From: JBFWML01 sp050251635
GTDB taxonomy: Bacteria > Campylobacterota > Campylobacteria > Campylobacterales > SZUA-545
Assembly: GCA_050251635.1 (NCBI GenBank)
Contig: JBFWML010000045.1
Coordinates: 1-17,558, forward strand
Reading direction: 5' to 3'
Length of the DNA stretch: 17,558 nt
The translations under genes were made by a program, and so were the position numbers. The notes under the pieces were generated by a model that had not been told where the DNA came from, made no database searches, and worked only from the letters and a program-made list of their open reading frames with translations. This document shows positions 1 to 8,079 of the stretch, in pieces. Each line of letters opens with the position of its first letter. Positions within the stretch are counted from its first letter, which is position 1.

Positions 1-499
1 GGCCGCGAACCACCACATCCATATCTCTGGGCATATTGTCCATCATCATGGCGATACGTTTGAGAAATAGCAGGGAATCGCTGTTCATAATCTGCGCGCT
101 TCCGGGACGAAAAAGCATCCCTGCAGGGAGCTGAATCATAAAGCCCTCAATCGCTTCTTGCACCTGAATCGTCTCTTCGCCCCCCTGCCGGCGGATAATC
201 TCATTAAACTCCGAAACCGTCACCGTCACGCGGTTGACCACTTCGTCGGTCTCCACCTGAGGCTCGATCGGCGTGGCAATTTGAATCCGCTCGCGGGAAA
301 TCTCGCTCATCGTGCCACCCTCGAGCACGCTCATCGCCGCAGCCAAAGAGCCGATCGCCTCGCTGACTTTTTTAGCATCGAGCGTACTCATGGAGAGCAG
401 CAGGATAAAAAACACCAAGAGCAGGGACATCATGTCCCCAAACTGCACAATCCACTTGGGTGGACAGTTACATTTACACTCTTCTTTTTTCTTGGCCAT
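1..499 (-). CDS. motB: Flagellar motor stator protein MotB (partial, 3' end cut by window edge)
   Basis: MotB is the peptidoglycan-anchored half of the flagellar stator and couples ion flow through the inner membrane to rotor torque. The frame begins at an ATG three bases after the motA stop. It shows a short lysine-rich N-terminus with cysteines at residues 8, 10 and 12, then the single transmembrane helix with the diagnostic WIVQFGDMMSLLLVFF segment, in which Asp22 is the ion-carrying aspartate. A periplasmic region follows with the start of an OmpA-like domain; the window ends at VVVRG, just where the conserved RGHTD peptidoglycan-binding motif would be expected. About 166 residues are visible. 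The CxCxC cluster before the membrane helix is a curiosity. Family assignment is firm; which ion is used cannot be told. Confidence 0.93.
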   Translation of the reverse strand, partial: MAKKKEECKCNCPPKWIVQFGDMMSLLLVFFILLLSMSTLDAKKVSEAIGSLAAAMSVLEGGTMSEISRERIQIATPIEPQVETDEVVNRVTVTVSEFNEIIRRQGGEETIQVQEAIEGFMIQLPAGMLFRPGSAQIMNSDSLLFLKRIAMMMDNMPRDMDVVVRG

Positions 500-502
500 C
501 AG

Positions 503-1267
503 TTACTCAAACTGGCTAACGCGCTCGCCCGGCGGCAGGAAGCTCATAAGCTTTTGCTCCAGGGTGCGGGGGTTGTCGCCGGCCTGAATGGACATAATCC
601 CTTCGATAATCAGCGTGCGCACCACCACTTCGTCACGGTCACGAATCAGCAACAGGTTATTAATGGGGATACCGATCGTGTTAGCCAGCACCGCGCCATA
701 AAGCGTGGTGATAATAGCCACCGCCATCGCCGGACCGATCGAAGCGGGATCGGCCATGTTGACAAGCATCGCCACCAGACCGATGAGTGTACCAATCATC
801 CCGAAGGCGCCGGCCATGGAGGCAAACTGATCGAACATGGACGCGTTCATTTTGTGGCGGTTGCTGGACTCTTCGGTTTCCAGCTCCAAAAGCTGCCGGA
901 TGACGTCGGGCTCGTTGCCGTCAACAGCCATGGAAAGCCCTTTTTTCATAAAGGGGTTATCCTCCTGGTTTACCGGAGTTTCCAGCGCCAAAATGCCGTC
1001 ACGGCGGGCCATGGTGGCATAATCCACCAACTTTTTAATAAGCATCTGCACGTCAAAGGTCTGCGGCTTGACGGCAATGCCGAACAGTTTGCCCATCAGT
1101 TTGATCTGCTCAAGTTTGAAGGCAACCAGCAGCGCGCCCGTCGCGCCGCCCACCACAATCAGAAACGACGGAAGGTCGAGATAAGGCCCAATCCCCACGC
1201 CGAGCAGCACGGCGAAGATCAGCAGGGCGTACATCATAACAAGCCCGATGACGGTGCCTAAATCCAT
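503..1267 (-). CDS. motA: Flagellar motor stator protein MotA (PomA-like)
   Basis: Inner-membrane stator subunit that forms the ion channel with MotB and contacts the rotor protein FliG. The 254-residue length matches the short PomA-type subfamily rather than the roughly 295-residue enterobacterial MotA. Four hydrophobic helices are visible at about residues 4-26, 33-52, 151-172 and 181-204. The large cytoplasmic loop holds the charged ARRDGILALE segment (Arg88/Arg89 and Glu96), the place where the FliG-contacting residues of the family lie. Conserved channel motifs are GMIGTLIGLVAML and IGPAMAVAIITTLYGAVLAN. It precedes motB by three bases, so the two are surely co-transcribed. The start is an ATG with only a weak AGG upstream. 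The PomA resemblance hints at, but does not prove, sodium use. Confidence 0.95.
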   Translation of the reverse strand: MDLGTVIGLVMMYALLIFAVLLGVGIGPYLDLPSFLIVVGGATGALLVAFKLEQIKLMGKLFGIAVKPQTFDVQMLIKKLVDYATMARRDGILALETPVNQEDNPFMKKGLSMAVDGNEPDVIRQLLELETEESSNRHKMNASMFDQFASMAGAFGMIGTLIGLVAMLVNMADPASIGPAMAVAIITTLYGAVLANTIGIPINNLLLIRDRDEVVVRTLIIEGIMSIQAGDNPRTLEQKLMSFLPPGERVSQFE

Positions 1268-1316
1268 ACCTAATGTCCAATTTCAGAAGTAAATCCGGCC
1301 ATTTTAATCCCCCCCA

Positions 1317-1325
1317 TGTTAAGAT
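1317..1325 (+). promoter_or_regulatory. Candidate extended -10 promoter of the glmU operon
   Basis: TG-T-TAAGAT reads as an extended -10 box 36 bases ahead of the glmU ATG, within the 93-base divergent gap between motA and glmU. There is no recognisable -35 box, which is usual for Campylobacterota promoters. The assignment rests on position and a five-of-six match only. Confidence 0.35.
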
Positions 1326-1360
1326 GCTATTAAAGTTCGATCAAGGATGAGGGTTTGCGG

Positions 1361-2656
1361 ATGGCTGTTTCGGTGGTGATTCTCGCCGCGGGGGCGGGCA
1401 CTCGGATGAAGTCCGCCACACCCAAGGTTTTACATAGTTTGAGCGGCCGCCCGCTGATTGACTACTCTGTTCTAGCCGCAAAGTCCATCAGCGACGACAT
1501 TCAAGTCATTTTGTACCACGAAGCCGAGCGGGTCGAAAAACACCTGAACGCCGTTTTCCCCGGACTGACCCTGCTGCGGCAGGATCACCTCAATTTCCCC
1601 GGCACCGGCGGCGCAATCAAGGCCGCCAAACCCAAATACGATCAGGTTGCGGTACTCAACGGCGATATGCCGCTGATCACGCCGGAGTTTGTGCAGAAAC
1701 TGGCCGCCTCAAGCGCCACGGTCACCCTTTCGACCTTTGAGCACCCCGCCCCCACCGGTTACGGTCGTGTCATCCTAGACGGCGATCGGGTGGTGGCGAT
1801 TGTGGAAGAAAAAGACGCGACCGAAGCGCAAAAGCGGGTGCAGACCGTCAATGCCGGGGTTTACGCCTTTAATCGCGCCTTTTTAGAAAACGCCCTCCCC
1901 CGCCTAAGCAACCAAAACGCCCAAAAAGAGTACTACATCACCGACCTGATCGGCCTTGCGGCAGCTGAAGGCAAAAGCGTTGCCGCCGTCAGCGGCGATC
2001 AGGCCATGCTGATGGGGGTCAACTCCAAAGCCGAACTGGCCGAAGCCGAAACCCTGCACCAGCGCCGCCTGAAAACCGACTGGATGAAAGCGGGCGTCAT
2101 TATGCGGCTGCCCGAAACGATTTTTATCGACTCCCGCGCAACCTTTGAAGGCGAATGCGAGCTGGAACCGGGCGTGATGATTAAAGGCGCGTGCAAAATC
2201 GTGCGCTCATCCGTTAAAGCCCACAGCGTTATCGAAGATTCGGTGCTAATCGACTCCGACGCGGGGCCGATGGCGCGCATCCGCCCGCAGAGCGAACTAA
2301 TAGGAACCCATATCGGCAACTTCGTCGAGGTGAAAAAATCCAAACTGACCGGCGTAAAAGCAGGACATCTTAGCTATTTGGGCGACGCAACGATCGATGA
2401 AGGCACCAACGTGGGCGCGGGCACCATTACCTGCAACTACGACGGCAAGGGTAAACATCAAACTATCATCGGCAAGAACGTCTTTATCGGGAGCGATACC
2501 CAATTGGTTGCGCCCGTCAACATTCCCGACAATGTGCTGATCGCCGCCGGAACAACCGTGACCAAAAACCCCCAAAGCGGCGATCTGGTGCTTTCGCGCA
2601 CGCCGCAAAAAAGCGTCGCCGGGTTTTTTGAACGTTTTTTCGGGAAAAAGGCGTGA
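1361..2656 (+). CDS. glmU: Bifunctional UDP-GlcNAc pyrophosphorylase / GlcN-1-P acetyltransferase GlmU
   Basis: Cytoplasmic enzyme that acetylates glucosamine-1-phosphate and then couples it to UTP, giving UDP-N-acetylglucosamine for peptidoglycan and lipopolysaccharide. The N-terminal nucleotidyltransferase half opens with LAAGAGTRMKS and PKVLH and contains LNGDMPLITPE, whose Asp is the expected metal ligand. The C-terminal half is a left-handed beta-helix of hexapeptide repeats with GHLSYLGDA, which holds the expected catalytic His, and TNVGAGTITCNYDGKGKH. I chose the ATG at 1361 over an in-frame TTG six bases upstream because GAGG at 1349-1352 sits eight bases before it. This gives 431 residues, normal for this phylum. 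It is the first gene of the packed operon running to truA, and its stop overlaps the coaBC start by four bases. Confidence 0.97.
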   Translation: MAVSVVILAAGAGTRMKSATPKVLHSLSGRPLIDYSVLAAKSISDDIQVILYHEAERVEKHLNAVFPGLTLLRQDHLNFPGTGGAIKAAKPKYDQVAVLNGDMPLITPEFVQKLAASSATVTLSTFEHPAPTGYGRVILDGDRVVAIVEEKDATEAQKRVQTVNAGVYAFNRAFLENALPRLSNQNAQKEYYITDLIGLAAAEGKSVAAVSGDQAMLMGVNSKAELAEAETLHQRRLKTDWMKAGVIMRLPETIFIDSRATFEGECELEPGVMIKGACKIVRSSVKAHSVIEDSVLIDSDAGPMARIRPQSELIGTHIGNFVEVKKSKLTGVKAGHLSYLGDATIDEGTNVGAGTITCNYDGKGKHQTIIGKNVFIGSDTQLVAPVNIPDNVLIAAGTTVTKNPQSGDLVLSRTPQKSVAGFFERFFGKKA

Positions 2657-3918
2657 ACGCTATTCCCGCCAACCTGCTTGCCAATCGTCGCGTTCTGCTA
2701 GGCGTTACCGGCAGCATCTCCGCCTACAAAGCGCCGCAAATCGCGCGGCTTTTGATTAAAGCCGGGGCCGAAGTGCGGGTCGTGATGACCCCCGCTGCCG
2801 AGCGGTTTGTGGGGGCGTTAACCTTTGAAGCGATTACCCGATCGCCCGTTTTGACCGAAACAACCGAAAGCTGGGTTGGCGACTGCAACCATATCGGCTT
2901 TGCAAAGTGGGCGGAGGTTTTTGCCATCGCCCCCGCGTCGGCCAACACGATCAACAAACTCGCCCACGGCGCGGCGGATAATCTGCTTTTGCAAACGGCG
3001 CTGGCCTGCCGCGCGGCCAAGGTGATCGCCCCGGCGGCCAATACGAATATGATCGAAAACCCCATCACCCAGGCGTCGATCAAGCTTTTAAAACTGAACG
3101 ATTACGCGGTTGTTGAAGCCGAATGCGGCGACTTGGCCTGCGGCGAAAACGGCAAAGGGCGGCTGGCGGAAGAGGAAACGATCTTCTGGCAGATTGCCCG
3201 CGCTTTAATGACGCGGGAGTTCTGGCGCTGGCGCGGCGTGGTGATCACCGGCGGCGGCACGGTCGAAAAAATCGACGATGTGCGGGTTCTTAGCAACCTT
3301 TCCAGCGGCAAAATGGCCGTGGCTCTGGCCCGCGCCGGATGGCTTTTGGGCGGCGATGTCTGCCTGATCGGCACCGCGTCCGATGCCGCCCTGCCCGTTC
3401 ATCATATCCGAACCGAAAGCGTGGGGGAGCTGGGCGAAAATCTCGCTCAGGCGCTGCGCGAAGCCAAAAAAGGCGTTTTACCGCCGCCTTCGCTGATCGG
3501 CCAGACGCAGGGCGTCATCAAAAAAACGCCGCTACTCTTAATGGCTGCGGCTGTGAGCGACTACACACCCAAAAATCCCCAGATCGGCAAACTCAAAAAG
3601 AGCGTTTTGGGTGATAGCTGGAAACTGGAACTGGTTAAAACCCCCGATCTGCTTGCCTCCACCGATAAAAGCGGCGTTTTTAGCGTGGGTTTTAAAGCCG
3701 AAATGGACGAAAAGGCCGCTTACGAAAACGCTATTGAGATGAAAAAAATCAAAAAACTCGATGCCGTTTGTCTCAATGTGCTGGGCCAAAACGGCGTGAG
3801 TTTTGGCAGCGAACACACCCGCATCCGGCTGATCGGCGCCCAAGAGCAGACGATCGAAGGTGACAAATTGACCGCCGCAATTGGCATCCTCTCGGCGCTG
3901 GAAAAAGAGTTTTCTTGA
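2653..3918 (+). CDS. coaBC: Bifunctional phosphopantothenoylcysteine decarboxylase / phosphopantothenate-cysteine ligase
   Basis: Second and third steps of coenzyme A synthesis from phosphopantothenate. The N-terminal flavin-dependent CoaC domain (about residues 10-185) has VLLGVTGSISAYKA, the active-site His80 in CNHIGFAKWAE, the flavin-site PASAN, and the catalytic Cys163 in GDLACGENGKGRL. The usual PxMNxxMW substrate clamp reads PAANTNMI: Asn130 is kept, but Met becomes Ala and the final Trp becomes Ile. The C-terminal CoaB domain (about residue 195 onward) shows VVITGGGTVEKIDDVR followed by LSNLSSGKMA. The start is GTG inside the 4-base GTGA overlap with glmU, implying translational coupling, and the stop overlaps the uppS TTG. 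The length of 421 residues is slightly above the common 400. Confidence 0.95.
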   Translation: MNAIPANLLANRRVLLGVTGSISAYKAPQIARLLIKAGAEVRVVMTPAAERFVGALTFEAITRSPVLTETTESWVGDCNHIGFAKWAEVFAIAPASANTINKLAHGAADNLLLQTALACRAAKVIAPAANTNMIENPITQASIKLLKLNDYAVVEAECGDLACGENGKGRLAEEETIFWQIARALMTREFWRWRGVVITGGGTVEKIDDVRVLSNLSSGKMAVALARAGWLLGGDVCLIGTASDAALPVHHIRTESVGELGENLAQALREAKKGVLPPPSLIGQTQGVIKKTPLLLMAAAVSDYTPKNPQIGKLKKSVLGDSWKLELVKTPDLLASTDKSGVFSVGFKAEMDEKAAYENAIEMKKIKKLDAVCLNVLGQNGVSFGSEHTRIRLIGAQEQTIEGDKLTAAIGILSALEKEFS

Positions 3919-4595
3919 GCCTGCCCGGACATATCGCCATTATTATGGACGGCAACGGCCGCTGGGCGAAAAAGCAGGGGTTTAGCGAACGCACCAAGGG
4001 CCACGAAAAGGGGGCCGATACGGTTCGTGCCATCACAACCCACTGCGCGAAAATCGGAATCAAAACCCTGACCCTCTACGCCTTTAGCACCGAAAACTGG
4101 AAGCGACCCAAACCGGAGGTCGATTTTCTGATGAAAATGCTCGATCGGTATCTGGAAAAAGAGCTGGCGACGCTTCAGGAAAATAATCTGCGTTTCGGTG
4201 CGATTGGGGACTTGAGCGCTCTGTCTAAAAAACTTCAGGATCGTATTGCCAAAACCGCCGAAGCGACAGCCAAAAATAGCGGCATGACCCAACTGCTGGC
4301 CCTCAACTACGGCGGCCAAAACGAGATTGTCCGCGCGGCGCAAAAACTGTGTAGCGCAGGCCAACCGATTACCGAAGCGGCGCTACAAAACGCGCTGGAC
4401 ACGGCGGGCCACGGGCCGGTGGATATGCTGATTCGCACCGGCGGCGATATGCGTATTTCCAATTTTCTTTTGTGGCAGGCGGCCTACGCGGAATTGTTTT
4501 TTACCGAAACCCTCTGGCCGGAGTTTGCGCCTGCGGAACTCGGCGAGATGATCGCCGAGTTTAGCCTGCGCGAGCGGCGTTTCGGCGGGGTTTAA
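3915..4595 (+). CDS. uppS: Undecaprenyl diphosphate synthase (cis-prenyltransferase)
   Basis: Condenses eight isopentenyl units onto farnesyl diphosphate to make the C55 lipid carrier for peptidoglycan and surface glycans. The signature begins at residue 6: HIAIIMDGNGRWAKKQG with catalytic Asp12, then GHEKG, TLYAFSTENWKRP, LALNYGGQNEI, and the C-terminal LIRTGGDMRISNFLLWQ followed by YAELFF, whose Glu193 is the magnesium ligand by analogy with the E. coli enzyme. The RTGGE seen in most homologues is RTGGD here. The start is TTG within a 4-base overlap with the coaBC stop; the N-terminus is short but leaves the catalytic motif intact. The protein has 226 residues, a little shorter than the E. 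coli enzyme. It abuts the next gene with no gap. Confidence 0.96.
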   Translation: MSLPGHIAIIMDGNGRWAKKQGFSERTKGHEKGADTVRAITTHCAKIGIKTLTLYAFSTENWKRPKPEVDFLMKMLDRYLEKELATLQENNLRFGAIGDLSALSKKLQDRIAKTAEATAKNSGMTQLLALNYGGQNEIVRAAQKLCSAGQPITEAALQNALDTAGHGPVDMLIRTGGDMRISNFLLWQAAYAELFFTETLWPEFAPAELGEMIAEFSLRERRFGGV

Positions 4596-5321
4596 ATGGA
4601 GTGGCTTTTTACGGCACTGATCGGGCTTTGTTTGGGCAGCTTCGCCAATGTGCTGATCGTGCGGCTTCCGCAGGATAAAAGCGTCGTTTTTCCCGCCTCC
4701 GCCTGTCCGGCTTGCGGTCATATGCTGCGCTGGTATCATAATATCCCCCTGCTCTCTTACCTCTTTTTGCGGGGCCGTTGCGGTTTTTGCGGCGAAAAAA
4801 TCAGCCCGCTTTATCCGATCGTTGAAGCGGTTTCGGGGCTGCTGTTTGTACTGGCGGTGTGGAAACTGGGTTTTGCGCTGAACGCATTGGCGGCGGGTGC
4901 GGCTTTTGTTTTTCTGCTGGCTTTGGCGATTATCGATCTCAAACATATGGCGGTGCCCGATTCGCTCAACTTTGCCGCGCTTTTTTTCGCGCTGCTGGCC
5001 GGGCCTTTCGGGCTGGATAACCTCTTTAACGCGCTGGTCGTCGCGGGTGGTCTTTCGCTGCTGCGCATGGGGCTTTCGACCTTACTCAAAAAAGAGGCGA
5101 TGGGCGAAGCGGACGTGATTTTGGGTGCGACAATGGGCGCATTGCTGGGTCTGCACGGGGCGCTTCTTGCGCTGTTTTGCGGAGCGGTTTTGGCAATCCT
5201 TCCGGCCGCCTTGCGCCGCAAAAACGGCAATGAAGAGACGCCGTTTATCCCCTTTTTGGCGGCCGGAACGCTGATTGTGTTTCTCTTTGGCCCCACGCTT
5301 TACAGGCTGCTGGGCTGGTAA
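4596..5321 (+). CDS. pilD: Type IV prepilin / type II secretion leader peptidase (A24 family)
   Basis: Inner-membrane aspartyl protease that cleaves, and in many relatives N-methylates, prepilin-like leader peptides. The protein has 241 residues and is strongly hydrophobic, with about seven membrane segments. The N-terminal domain carries LGSFANVLIVRLP and two zinc-type pairs, Cys37/Cys40 and Cys62/Cys65, the second followed by GEKISPLYPIVEA. The catalytic aspartates are Asp114 in AIIDLKH and Asp173 in MGEADVILGA; the second motif is the common GxGD rewritten as GEAD. It sits between uppS and truA, as I recall for Campylobacter. No pilin gene is visible, so its substrates lie elsewhere. Its start directly abuts the uppS stop. 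Family assignment is certain; the symbol pilD is the generic one for the family. Confidence 0.92.
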   Translation: MEWLFTALIGLCLGSFANVLIVRLPQDKSVVFPASACPACGHMLRWYHNIPLLSYLFLRGRCGFCGEKISPLYPIVEAVSGLLFVLAVWKLGFALNALAAGAAFVFLLALAIIDLKHMAVPDSLNFAALFFALLAGPFGLDNLFNALVVAGGLSLLRMGLSTLLKKEAMGEADVILGATMGALLGLHGALLALFCGAVLAILPAALRRKNGNEETPFIPFLAAGTLIVFLFGPTLYRLLGW

Positions 5322-6058
5322 TGCAGGCCAAAGTCACCATCGCCTACGACGGCAGCCATTTTTACGGATCGCAGCTTCTGCGGGAAAAGGGCGACACGAC
5401 GCTGCCGACGGTGCTGTCGGTTTTTGAGGAGGCGCTTAAAAGTATGGGAATTGCCTCTGCCGTTTCCGCAGCGGGGCGCACCGACCGTTTCGTCCACGCC
5501 ACGGGTCAGGTGGTGGGGTTTGAAGTGCCGCCCTTTTGGCAAAACGCCGATCGGCTCAAAAGCGAGCTGGACAAGAAACTCTGGCCGCAGATTCTCATTA
5601 GACGGCTCGAACTGGTTGATGACGGTTTTCATCCGCGTTTTTGCGCCCAAAGCCGCGCCTACCGTTACCTCATCACGACCGATCGGCCCAGCGTGTTTGC
5701 CACCCGCTATGTGACCTTTGCCCCGGTTTTCGATGCCGATCGCGCCGCTTTGGCCATCAAAGCCTTCGAGGGGCAGCGCGATTTTTATCACTTCTCCAAA
5801 CGCGGGTCCGACGAAAAAACCACCGTTCGCACCCTGCGCAAAACCGCCCTCTACCGCCACAAAAACCTTTTTGTCGCCCGTTTTGAGGGGGATGCTTTTT
5901 TGCGCAGCCAAATCCGGCTGATGATGGCCGCCGTCTTGCGTGTAGCGGCCCGGCAGGCCGAGGTTGACGATATTGCGTGGCAGTTTTCAGGCGAACGCAT
6001 CCGCTTTCGCACTCCCGCCCCTGCCGCCGGACTTTATCTGGCACAGGTGCGCTACTAG
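5321..6058 (+). CDS. truA: tRNA pseudouridine(38-40) synthase TruA
   Basis: Converts uridines 38-40 of the tRNA anticodon arm to pseudouridine. The fold signature is complete: KVTIAYDGSHFYGSQ at the N-terminus, the catalytic Asp55 in AAGRTDRFVHATGQVVGF, SRAYRYLI in the middle, and FLRSQIRLMMAAV near the C-terminus. The loop after the catalytic Asp reads TDRFVHA instead of the commoner TDAGVHA. The protein has 245 residues, normal length. The ATG overlaps the peptidase stop by one base (TAATG), so translation is coupled. It is the last gene of the glmU operon; the next gene has its own promoter and ribosome site. Confidence 0.95.
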   Translation: MQAKVTIAYDGSHFYGSQLLREKGDTTLPTVLSVFEEALKSMGIASAVSAAGRTDRFVHATGQVVGFEVPPFWQNADRLKSELDKKLWPQILIRRLELVDDGFHPRFCAQSRAYRYLITTDRPSVFATRYVTFAPVFDADRAALAIKAFEGQRDFYHFSKRGSDEKTTVRTLRKTALYRHKNLFVARFEGDAFLRSQIRLMMAAVLRVAARQAEVDDIAWQFSGERIRFRTPAPAAGLYLAQVRY

Positions 6059-6085
6059 CACGTCACCAATCGGAAAGATCGCGCG

Positions 6086-6114
6086 TGCTACAATCCTTGC
6101 AGACTCGCAAGGAG
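6086..6114 (+). promoter_or_regulatory. Promoter -10 box and ribosome-binding site for the acyl-CoA synthetase gene
   Basis: TG-C-TACAAT at 6086-6094 reads as an extended -10 box and AAGGAG at 6109-6114 as a strong ribosome site eight bases before the ATG at 6123. Together they support that start over the longer in-frame extension into truA. Confidence 0.5.
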
Positions 6115-6122
6115 AAATAAAA

Positions 6123-8060
6123 ATGACCGAATCCAAGCTTTACGAACTGCTCACCAGCCACGGCATCCGCGTTGCCCCTTATAAAACCTTTGCCCTCAAC
6201 GAAACACCCAGCGTCGATTTTTACCCCGTCGCCCTCAAAATCGAATCGACCAAAGTCGTTCACAAAAGCGAGTTTGGCGCGGTGAAGCTGAGCATCATCA
6301 ACGATCAACAGCTTGACGCGGCCCGTGGCGAGATTATCAAGAACGTCACCGCCCGCGGCGTGGAGCTGGACGATTCGGACAAACTGATCGCCACGCAGAT
6401 GATCAAAGGCGAAGAGCTCTACTTTGGCATGGTGAACGACCCGGTCTTTGGCAAAACGATCCTCTTTGGCAAAGGCGGCGTGCTGCTGGAGCTGTACAAG
6501 GATGTCTGCTTTATCGACGTGGACGCGGACGAAGCGGAGATCGCCCGCGCGCTCAGCCTGACCAAGATTTCAAAACTCTTTAACAACTTCCGGGGTTTTG
6601 GCTTTGAGATCGATACCGCCGTGAGTTTTGTGCAAAAGCTGCAAGCCTTTATCAAAGCCAATCCGACCGTTTCGGAAATGGACTTAAACCCCGTGATGCT
6701 CACCAAAGAAGGCCTGATCGCCGTGGATGCCCGCGTGAAGTTTGACGAAAAGATCGCGCTGGCCCCCAAGGCGCAGCCGCGCAAACGCAGCAGCTTTTTT
6801 GAAAACACCAAAGTGGCCGTGGTGGGCGCATCGGCCGATACGGGCAAAGTCGGTTACGCCGTGGCCAAAAACGCGCTGAGTTTCAAGGGCGAAGCGTTTT
6901 TTGTCAACTCCAAGGGCGGCGAACTCTTTGGCAAGCCGCTCTTTAAAAGCGTGGCTGACATTCCCGGCGATGTGGATACGGCGGTGCTGACCATTCCGGG
7001 CAAATTTATTCTGCAAACCTTAGAAGAGCTGGTCGCCAAAAAGGTGCGAAACGTTGTGGTGATCAGCGCCGGGTTTAAAGAGGTGGGCGATCTGGAAGGC
7101 GAAAAGAAGCTGCAGGATCTGGTTAAAAAACACAACCTCAACCTGATCGGCCCCAACTGTCTGGGTTATTACGAAGGCAGCCGAAGCCTGAACCTCACCT
7201 TCGGCACCGATCAAGTCATCGCGGGTGATTTGGCGGTGATTAGCCAGTCGGGCGCGGTGCTTTCCGCGCTGATGGATAAAGCCTATCAGGCGGGCATCGG
7301 CTTTAGCCATATTATCTCCGTGGGCAATATGGCCGACCTCGACTTTGCCGAGCTGATCGAAATGCTCGATGCCGACCCCAAATGCAAAGCGATCAGCCTC
7401 TATGCCGAAGGACTGCAAAACGGCAAAGCCTTTATGCAGGCGCTACGCAAAACCCAAAAGCCGGTTTATGTGTTTAAAACCGGTAAATCCAACGAGTCCA
7501 AAAAAGCGGCCTTCAGCCACACGGGCAATCTCAGCGGCAACTACGAAATGTTCCGCGGACTCTTAGAAAGCGCAGGCTGCCAGATTGAAGACAATATCGA
7601 AGCGCTCATCTACCACCCCAAGTTTGACGGTGGGCAAAAGGCGGTGATCGTCACCAACGCGGGCGGCCCGGCGTCGATCCTGACCGACTATATCATCGAC
7701 CACAACAAAAAGCTCTACGCGCTCACCGAGGCCGACATCAAGGCGCTGGACGCGGTGCTGCCCTTTAACTGGCCCAAATCCAACCCGATCGACATTATCG
7801 GCGACGCCATGAGCGACCGCTACGAAAAAACCCTCGAAATCGTGCAGAACTTCAAAGACGCGGACATTATTTATATGGTTGTCACGCCGCAGTTTATGAC
7901 CGACAACAACAACATCGCCGCGCTGATGCTCAAAGAATGGAAAAAGCCGGTTATCCCCGTTTTGCTGGGCGGATCGATGGTGGATGAAGCCAAAAAGCTG
8001 CTCAAGGACAATCAGGTGTTGGTGTTTGATTCGCTTAAAGAGGCGACGGCGTTTTTGTAG
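6123..8060 (+). CDS. ADP-forming acetyl/acyl-CoA synthetase, fused beta-alpha order
   Basis: Enzyme of the NDP-forming acyl-CoA synthetase superfamily, which interconverts acyl-CoA, ADP and phosphate with acid, CoA and ATP. Residues 1 to about 220 are the ATP-grasp (beta) part, with HKSEFGAV (His47, the likely second phospho-His), LFGKGGVLLELYKD and SEMDLNPVML. Residues from about 225 are the alpha part: CoA-binding Rossmann motif VAVVGASADTGKVG, IGPNCLGYY, VISQSGAVLSALMD, and the catalytic phospho-His466 in FSHTGNLSG. The total is 645 residues. The common fused bacterial form, such as Pat/YfiQ, has alpha before beta, so this order is the reverse. The ATG at 6123 is chosen for its AAGGAG site; an in-frame extension upstream lies inside truA. 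Substrate range cannot be read from sequence. Confidence 0.88.
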   Translation: MTESKLYELLTSHGIRVAPYKTFALNETPSVDFYPVALKIESTKVVHKSEFGAVKLSIINDQQLDAARGEIIKNVTARGVELDDSDKLIATQMIKGEELYFGMVNDPVFGKTILFGKGGVLLELYKDVCFIDVDADEAEIARALSLTKISKLFNNFRGFGFEIDTAVSFVQKLQAFIKANPTVSEMDLNPVMLTKEGLIAVDARVKFDEKIALAPKAQPRKRSSFFENTKVAVVGASADTGKVGYAVAKNALSFKGEAFFVNSKGGELFGKPLFKSVADIPGDVDTAVLTIPGKFILQTLEELVAKKVRNVVVISAGFKEVGDLEGEKKLQDLVKKHNLNLIGPNCLGYYEGSRSLNLTFGTDQVIAGDLAVISQSGAVLSALMDKAYQAGIGFSHIISVGNMADLDFAELIEMLDADPKCKAISLYAEGLQNGKAFMQALRKTQKPVYVFKTGKSNESKKAAFSHTGNLSGNYEMFRGLLESAGCQIEDNIEALIYHPKFDGGQKAVIVTNAGGPASILTDYIIDHNKKLYALTEADIKALDAVLPFNWPKSNPIDIIGDAMSDRYEKTLEIVQNFKDADIIYMVVTPQFMTDNNNIAALMLKEWKKPVIPVLLGGSMVDEAKKLLKDNQVLVFDSLKEATAFL

Positions 8061-8064
8061 GCCG

Positions 8065-8073
8065 TGTTATAAT
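8065..8073 (+). promoter_or_regulatory. Extended -10 promoter directly in front of the small membrane-protein gene
   Basis: TGTTATAAT is a perfect extended -10 box. Its last base is only seven bases before the ATG at 8080, so transcription should begin at or within a base or two of the start codon. No Shine-Dalgarno sequence lies between, implying a leaderless mRNA. Confidence 0.65.
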
Positions 8074-8079
8074 CGCCCC

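Noticed and set aside
158..1261. A 367-codon frame antisense to motA and motB
   Set aside because: It spans both stator genes on the wrong strand, is His/Arg-rich, and has no motifs or ribosome site.
5964..6122. 53-codon N-terminal extension of the acyl-CoA synthetase
   Set aside because: It lies mostly inside truA in another frame; the ATG at 6123 has AAGGAG and matches the start of the ATP-grasp domain.
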